From contig NC_064040.1 of NCBI RefSeq assembly GCF_932526225.1, positions 5,205,681-5,269,680 of the forward strand: DNA of 64,000 bases, read 5' to 3'. Origin of the DNA: Nematostella vectensis (taxonomy: Eukaryota; Cnidaria; Anthozoa; Actiniaria; Edwardsiidae). A model generated the notes under the pieces. That model was not told the DNA's origin. It saw only the letters and a program-made list of their open reading frames with translations, and searched no databases. Made by a program: the position numbers and the translations under genes. Shown piece by piece: positions 56,297 to 64,000 of the stretch; the first letter of the stretch is position 1, and the number at the start of each line of letters is the position of its first letter.

Positions 56297-59200
56297 GAGC
56301 CCCAGCAACGTTTGCATGAGTAGTGTATTTCGTTTCATTTCAACACTTCCTACTGCTGTTTGCGGTAAAATCAATTAATTTTTTTAACTCTTGGTAGGTG
56401 CTTAACCCCGATAAATGGAATGGGATTAAATAATTACATTTGATAAATGGTTTTGATTCAGCCATCATTCTTCTCGATTCGTCAATTCATCCTTGATGAA
56501 TAAGGTTACCCCCACGTCGTTGATATACCTTTGGGACACATGCCTCTAGACCATTCCAGGACCTGAAATTATTATTTCAAATATGGTGAGATATTTACTT
56601 TGCACGAGAATATAGATGGCTTAGAACTTTTTCTCAAGAAGAAAAAGCGCAGCGAAAAGTAGAAGTGTCAATGGTTTAAATATTTTTGGCGCGCAAGTTT
56701 TGCATTTGAGCAGCAATCTGGGCCAATTTCCCATAAATCTCTCCTCAATCTTTAAAAAAAAACACTTGTTTCTTCAAATGATTGCATGCAAATTTTTCTT
56801 GATCCTTTCTGCCGCAATATTTCATCAATCTCCGCCCTCATACCCGTTCTTAGCGCAAAGTGGCTTTATCTAATTTAAGAGGAATGTAGGGTGAGTGTCT
56901 ATAAATTGCATATGTTGAGATATCCTTGCTTTGATACCGACTGTGGTTACTCAAACGGTTTTAATTGTAGAGGCATTTTTATTAAATCCAAGTTGAAAAT
57001 TATGGCTTAAAATTAAAAACAAAGTCATCTTTTTAGTTTAGTGAGTTAACTCTTTGGAGAGTCCCTCGCCATGGTCGCCACTAAACGATTTATTTGTACG
57101 ATTTTATATCGATATAAAAGAGTCAAGATAAGATCGACTAGTAGAACATTTAGTCTTCTTTATTCATCGGTATCAATTAGAATTTTTATTGAAGTACCGA
57201 CACGGGCACGGTGCCCCTAAATTTGCGACCGAAAAAAAGAAGAAAGAAAGCGCTGGATCTTTGAATCACCTGATCACTAACATAGCGTGGTCTGCTTCCT
57301 GATTACTTGGGATAGCTTTGTGTATATAATCACCGGGTTCTTTAGTCTTAGTCTCTGTATTGTTTTCTAACTTTCGATACCTCTTAATGTTTTGCAAGCT
57401 TGTTTAAGTTCTGGACTAAAGGGTCTGTGTACTAGGGATGGAGAATATAACACTTTTATTCGTGGGGTGGGTGCTGAAAGCTAACGTTGTTGCGCGCGTT
57501 TCAATAGGTTATAGGGCTTTGACCGCAGCTATGTGTGTTCACACAGAAACATTATTTTCTGGTTTAAATTAGAAAGGTTCACGAAGTTTGTATAAAATGA
57601 CGCCGTATCATTGACCTTTCTGATGCCGCCGATTCTCATGGGACCCGACAATCTGTTATTTTCTCGAACCGAGGCGCCTTTAGTAAGACAATAACCATAC
57701 ATCAGCAAGATGACTTGATGATAACAGCTCTTGCATACGTATATAAATATACTCGTCGCATAATACGCGCTCATCTGCTTACGTATTAGCACCAACGAGA
57801 GTTAGGGTCTGGCAAAACGAAGAGCGAGGAACTTTAATTCCAATTTGTTTGGCAGCCGAAATAAAATGAATGCAACAAAATGTACGGATGAGAGCATAGA
57901 TAATCATATTTCCTAAAATAACCAGAGCTTACAATATTCAAAATAAACTACCAAACTAAACTACCCTTTAGGGTTAATTAGGGATATTCGTCGGGGAATT
58001 CAAATAATGCCAAAATGCACCTGCACAACAGAAATTGTTATCCTTAAAATGCCACAGAAACCCTAAAAATATACCATTTTTTCATGGAAAGCCTTTTTTC
58101 TCTCAGGTGTCCCATAAAAATACTCGAGGCCGCATTTAAATACCTCCCCCCCCCTTCCCCCTCGGGTTAAGATATCTTTAGCTAAACTTCTCGAAACCAG
58201 CTACAGGAATCAACGTACAGAAACCAGCACATGAATGATATTATTTGGTTATTCAAGCATGCTTGAAACTTTAAGAATGTAAAATTGTCATTTTTTTCGA
58301 ACATTACAAGAATTTAAGACAAGAATTTAAATGATTTGGAGCAATTTACGATTATTTTTCACCAATTCTGTCGCAATGCAGCCAAGTACGATCTGGGTTT
58401 GCTATAAAACTCGCAGCTCGTGTCGCACGACAAATATTGCTAAGTGTAAACAGGTCTTCACAAGCGCTTCAGTGTGAGAGCCATTTAGCCTTTTGCCCCT
58501 GGCGTACCCCGTACGTGATGCAGCGAGCAGGTCTATCAACGCTTGCTATCGGAGTAAACGGCTACTCCAGCCAATCCTACTCTTGGAAGAGTCGCACATC
58601 TAGATCATCGCCTTAGATCGCGAGTCAGACCCGACTAGCTCCGTTATTTGACCAATTTTAGACTCGAGATCGCACTATCTTTGGACGAAACTGGCACTGA
58701 TACGTTTATCATAGAACAAAAATTACCATCATGGCTAGGCTTGCTGAACGTAATATCTTTTAAGATATTGATATTATAAATCATATCTTCAATCGATACT
58801 ATTATTACTATGAAACTAACATGTCATGATATACCAGCTAATGCTCTTTTGCCATTCTGTTTTATTCCTCAATGAAGTATTTTTGTTTCCAGTTCTTAGA
58901 ATTTATGCATTTAGAGGTTTATTTGTAGGAGTAAAGACGAGGCAATATTACAATACACGGTTGTGCACGTTGCGGGTATTTTGTACAAAGACGTCGCGAT
59001 TGTTTTTGAACCTCTACGATGGTCCAAACTATGAGCACAAACTTAAAACCTTATAGACTTATAGACGCTGGAGACACGCAAACATACATTCCGTGTCCAA
59101 TGTTACACTAAACAGATAAAAAAAAGTCGAAAACACGTGCGCAAAAATTATTTGTTTGTATTCATTCATCATTTGCTGAATGGATATTTTCAAGTGCTTC

Positions 59201-61390
59201 GTTTTAGTGCTCTCAGAAATTTACGTTTGTTTCGGGTTGAATTTCGTAGGATTACCGCTGACAAAAGTCAAAGGGCTCGCGTGCGGTATGCGCTTACAAT
59301 AATTTGACAGGTATCACGGACCGCTGGCGCGTTTACAGATTTCCAAAGATGACGTTCGGACCCCAAGTTAGCTATTTTAATCCATAGCCCATCAAACGCG
59401 TGTTGCATGTAGTCGTTCTACCAGTGTCTCGGAGACGCGCGAGTAAGGGGTTTCTGGATCGCTAGTCATCACACGGAAGCTTTACCACACTGTCCCAGAC
59501 TGCTTTGACATTTAGTCCCGATTTTTTGTGGGAATTACAGCAAGGTAAGTACCGATTTTCCTACTTGCGTAGTTGCGTTTTATCACAAACACCAATAAAA
59601 GCATTGTAGTCATTGGGGCTGCAAAATGGCTCGTTATTGTTAGGGGACATGTTAGGGGTCAATTCTTCTGTCAAAAACAATGCGCATAACTTGTAATGAG
59701 GCTTATCTGAGAACGAAAGAAGATAGAAATTTTGCCAGAAGCTGAGAAATGGCTCAACAAGCACTGACACCATAGAGCCACGACGAGAAAGTGTCTTTTG
59801 GTCACTAAAGATAACTATTTTCCGTCGAATGTGAACCTTGCAATTAAAGTGTTTCATTTGAACAAGCCCCGTACGCTAGGTATTGGACCAGATCAACCCA
59901 AATCTGGATGGCGCACTCAATAGGCATGATGACTTGTAGTTTTGATGTTAACCAGAAGCGTTTTGACCTTGACAAGCTGTCATATTGAATGTACATGAAA
60001 CCGTATAAACATAACACTACGTGCTTACGCTATATTGCAACCCTTGGTCACTCTACTCTTCTCATTAGATAGCTTTCTATTTACATTCCTGAGCGCGTGG
60101 GTCGGTAGCAATCCCGTAGTGCTATCTCATTGTGCACAATGCTAACGTTCTACTCGGGGCGTTTTGCTATTATTAGCGCGCCTCGCAGCGGGTGCATTGA
60201 AGCTCTGGTGTCGCCCTTTCTTTCGTTGCGAGGAACATGCATATGGCAGGAAGCTGTGATCGGTACAGCGAACCCGCAATACATCGCATGTAATTGAATT
60301 AATCCCAACTAATATCTGCTCGTGGGGTAATTGTGTAGCTTATGCGCCGTGGGGATCATCTCATTCACACTCCATCCATCAAGGACATTTCACACAAGCG
60401 ATCCATCCGATTCACATCTGCAAGGAAGACCATCTACTTCCGGTACGATTATAATTTTATGTTCATGTATCTTTTTCGCGAAGTCTGTGTGCGCTTTTGA
60501 TCGGGAAGCGTTCATAACAAGGTGCACTTGTTAATTGATGCCGCAGGCCCTGTTGACTGCGATAGAGGGATCTTCATTGTTTCAGGGAATGATCCGACAT
60601 TCACCTTGTCACCTAGGTAATCTAATACGTCGTATTGTAATCAGTTATCCTCGTAACGCTTTACCCCATGTATCGATCCCAATATACACTCGATTTTAAA
60701 ATCTGCACTCCTTTTTTCCCGTTTGACTCAAGAAGTTTGAAAAATATGTTTGGTAAGGGTAAACCTTAACGAATACCCAAACCTTATACGTGGGATTATT
60801 TTTTAAATCAAACTAACGGCAGAAGGAAAACAGAGAGGGCCTTTTGATTTTATTGTCATTCTATTCATACAATTTATGCTTTGTCGACGTAGGTTTTCTT
60901 GTACCTCATAAATTGGAGCTTTATGCCAGGAAACGACAAAATCTACAAAATAACGATTAAAGGCCACAGTAAAATATCACCGAAAACGCGCCGAAGTGAC
61001 CTGGAAACTGGATGTGTCAAGCGTAAGTCGATCTCGGAAAAAACAATGATTTCACTACTTCCTAATGTATCGGTATTCTCGGATACCAAACGGCCCTTGC
61101 GCGGGTTCCATAAAGTTGCTGACTTTTTCGCGGTCGAAGAAAACATGAATCCCGAGCACGAATAGCTACGAGGAATTTTCATTTCAATAGCCTCGGCCAG
61201 CCGCAATTTTGACAGGCTCATTTCTCAAAATACCAAGTGACTGAAATTGGTTTATGAACTATAAACCTTGAATTTAGATAGCCATTTCGTGATTTCATCA
61301 CCTATATTTTGCCTTCCTTTCTTGAATGATAAAAAGAAAGCATAAATACGATGAAAACAATAGCAAGAACAGAAGCTGACTTGGGCCTTA

Positions 61391-61658
61391 CAGAAGGCGG
61401 GCAATGCTGAACAACTTTGACCAATCAGATTCGGCTCGGACACTGTAAACATTTCGAAAAAAAAGTTCAGCTAATGAGAAACGCCGTTCGTTTCTTGTAC
61501 GTGTAGTCGATCATGAAAAAGTGGCTCGATCACTCGTAAAATACGAGTGATAAACAACTTCCGGCGGTTCTCATTGGCTGAACATTTTTTACAAAATGTT
61601 TACGGTGTTCAAGCCGAATCTGATTGGTCAAAGTTGTTCAGCATGGCCAGCTTTCTGT
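61391..61658. mobile_element. Snapback MITE with about 100-bp arms
   Basis: Arms 61391-61490 and about 61560-61658 are inverted copies sharing GCCGAATCTGATTGGTCAAA, GTTGTTCAGCAT and TCTCATT..GCTGAAC. Similar short frames (MFTV..PNLIGQSCSA) on opposite strands are the two arms read in mirror image, not genes. Confidence 0.8.
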
Positions 61659-64000
61659 GTCCTCATGTTAACGGTTACTAGGCTTACTTTTTCTCTTACT
61701 AGCACGTGTGACACTGACGGACAAGCGACATTTCAGAGGTTTTTAAGGGAGATAATTTTTCTTAAATGTGTTCTGGCTCTCTGCGACCACAGATTTGATA
61801 TCGCTGTTACCGCTGTGATACAATTACACACGATACATTCTGTAACATTTCCCAAGGCTAAACATTTTAATCGTCCGGCCTTGCGGGATTGCTACACGAA
61901 GTGCTCGTTAGCGTGGTATGATTAGGAAACGTGGAAGGCCCTCGCTTGTTCGAATTCACAGGGGTGTTTTAAATGACAGCCCACTAGTAGAAAATGGACC
62001 ACAAATTTTGAAAGCGTACCCCACGTTAAGTATCAATGGCCCAATAAATGATACCCCACACAAAGAAGAAAGTTGACCATTATTTTGTTCCCTTTTCAAA
62101 AAAGAATGTGACACCTAGCTGCTGGCTTGCACATATGGGATTGGTGGGCCAGCAGGGCTAACGTTTCCGTGGCGCAGAATTTTTGGCGCGTTTTAACTCA
62201 CGGAAACCAGTACAACGAACTAAGCAGACTAGGAGCAACCAAACTCGAAAATCGGCCATATTTGAATATTCCCTATCTTGAAATACGCTTTGTGTGACTG
62301 ATTTCGGAGCGGCTCTTTTCGGGCATAAGTGTAGATCAGTTTTCAAATCTTACCGCTTGCGTTTGTTAATTTAACTACATACATTCTTGGAAATCCGGGA
62401 TTTATTTTCTATTTTATCGCCAACCCCTGGGTTTCCGAGGATATCATTGTCACATGCACATGTCACAAATAGTACATGAATTGCAGATGTAGAGTTTACC
62501 AAAAAACAATTGAATTGAACAATTGCAAAGCCAAAAGAATCTCCATTACCGGAAGAATGGTACCTTATGATAACTTCAGATAATGAACTTAAACAGCGTG
62601 ACGAAACGTTTTTATGATGTGTGAGGGGATGAATTATCAAACCAACATGTGTTGTGGACTACCGGTAGATGATAGAGTGATGGGGTAGTGATCTTTTAAT
62701 CATGCAAGAAAAAAATCACCCTATCGTTAGGTTTGCGTGCCTTTATCTATAGAGTCTTGTCAGCTAGATTTTCACCATGGTTAAAAACAACAACAACAAA
62801 CAAAGGCCATTTCTTGTATAGAATAACTCGAGGCATTCTTGTGCAATTTTTATAAACCGTGATGGTATTGTCGCCATCACTGTTATCGATTGGTAGGAAG
62901 CATATGCTTGTAAGGGGTGGGGAGCTCGCATGCACTTGTACGTGGTCGCGAAATGTAGTTTGGATACTATTGTAACAATAATTCAATACTTAAAAAAAAA
63001 TTTTCGAGGACACTTTTCTAAAGCCATTTCCGTACTATTTTTAACCTTTAGGTTTTTAAAAGCTTGATAATTCCCATAGGCCTGTATATGCGGAAGGCTT
63101 GTCGGCTTATTCTTTTATTCCGTGAGTGTTGTTGACCTCTATCCATGGGTTCTCTTCAAGCCACGTGCTTGCCAAGGTTACGGAGCATATGGGATTTCAT
63201 CTATGAATCCCACTCCCCCTCTCACACACACACGCCACTGTTAAATGCATTCTTGGGGCAGAGTGCCGGGTCCAGAAATAGGGAGCGCGCACAGGACTGT
63301 GGGAAGGCCGAGACTCGTATATCTAGAAAAACTACGTAGGTAATAACGTCTGGGTACAAGGCTGTTTTTAGGGTTCTAACATGTATGCATGGATTCTAGA
63401 ACTACCTCATGCAAAATCCTAAATAATTTCACGATCTGCTCATTACATATATAAGTAATAAAGGCATTTTACTCACGCCTACTTGAAGCTGTCCAAGCTT
63501 CCCCTGGTGATTGCCGCGCCCTTTGGCGTGCGTCATTTTGTTGAATGACACGACGAGTGATCAACCTTGACTTAACACGGCCATGATTGAGACTCTGCTG
63601 AGTCATGTCAAAACTTTAAAACCATACGGATGTGGTGAATTTTTTGCATGTAAACAACTTAAATAGTGTTTTAAGCCGTTGGAGAGAGAGAAGGGGGTTT
63701 GAAGGGGGGTGGCTTTATAAAAAGAGGTGGCGAAAACCGAGGTAGGGATGAGAGTGTAAATAGCTTGCGAAACAGCGCCCCGGGGAACCCCCCGGAAAAG
63801 CTGTTCTATCGGACGTAGTGTTCGACCAAACGGCTTCTCCGTTTTTCACTCAACCAGAAGCGCCTAACTAGCGCCTTTTAAGCTGGCTAGATGTTACAGG
63901 GAAGTGGATCGTCCCCCCCCCCTTCCTCTAGTACTCATTTCAGGCAGCCGCACTTGTTTCCCAGAATCAGCGAGACTCCCCCCCCCCCTCCCCCCCTAAT

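Larger units (their letters stand above)
53200..64000. other. Gene-poor stretch without recognisable genes
   Basis: Beyond the LINE 5' end no open frame exceeds about 110 residues and none resembles a known protein. A frame at 53965-54291 (+) has no recognisable motif. A TAA microsatellite ends a possible retroelement 3' end at about 54413-54437. GTAAGT at 59544 could be the donor of a non-coding first exon, but no partner exon was found. Two foldback elements (56151-56296 and 61391-61658) and C-rich tracts near 58146 and 63915-63995 are the only other structure. It could be regulatory DNA or long introns of a gene continuing outside. Confidence 0.5.

Noticed and set aside
59470-59545. Possible 5' non-coding exon ending AAG|GTAAGT
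   Set aside because: A single donor consensus without a matching acceptor exon or coding continuation in the window.
63145-63339. 64-codon frame ending close to a GTAATA donor-like site near 63340
   Set aside because: Low-complexity composition, no homology that I can recognise and no neighbouring exon; not enough support for a gene.

Overview
The window looks like nuclear DNA from a cnidarian, most likely an anthozoan of the sea anemone or coral type. The genes are intron-rich with GT-AG introns and belong to animal families. The repeats are numerous short terminal-inverted-repeat elements, LINEs with an esterase-type ORF1 and a Penelope-like element with a hammerhead ribozyme. The species is inferred from this style and was not tested by any search. 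All exon joins were worked out by hand from splice consensus and reading phase, with family resemblance as a guide.

Layout. 1-4.2 kb holds the last nine coding exons of a KIF6-type kinesin (+); the motor half lies outside the window. 5.26-24.97 kb holds a complete 32-exon formin of the DAAM class (-), convergent with the kinesin. Its 3,300-nt coding sequence keeps phase throughout, and tandem arrays abut several of its splice junctions. 25.99-28.11 kb is a three-exon D-2-hydroxyacid dehydrogenase (+), divergent from DAAM. 28.28-33.74 kb is an apparently intact LTR retrotransposon with two overlapping ORFs. 34.27-36.17 kb holds a Penelope-like element (-) with a hammerhead ribozyme 3' of its reading frame, split by a deleted LINE copy (+). 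36.38-37.08 kb is a frameshifted rhodopsin-type GPCR. 37.28-39.17 kb is a second dehydrogenase (-), paralogous to the first. 39.53-44.14 kb is a three-exon XK-related gene (+) whose first intron holds a 1.4 kb, 51-bp minisatellite. 44.1-46.2 kb holds a SINE, two foldback elements and a short satellite. About 46.27-53.2 kb is a decayed LINE (-) with ORF1 (SGNH esterase), endonuclease, reverse transcriptase and zinc finger, its ORF1 interrupted by a 1.9 kb element with 13-bp inverted ends. About 53.2-64 kb holds no gene that I can recognise, only foldback elements and simple repeats.

The host genes do not form one pathway. KIF6 and DAAM are both cytoskeletal and are neighbours here as KIF6 and DAAM2 are in human, which suggests very old linkage. 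The two dehydrogenases are inverted duplicates separated by transposon debris; an 81-nt patch of their last exons is almost identical although their first exons are very diverged. The strongest leads are the FH1-donor minisatellite in DAAM, which could lengthen the FH1-FH2 linker in 9-residue steps, the hammerhead ribozyme, the conversion-like patch, and a near-perfect intronic hairpin.
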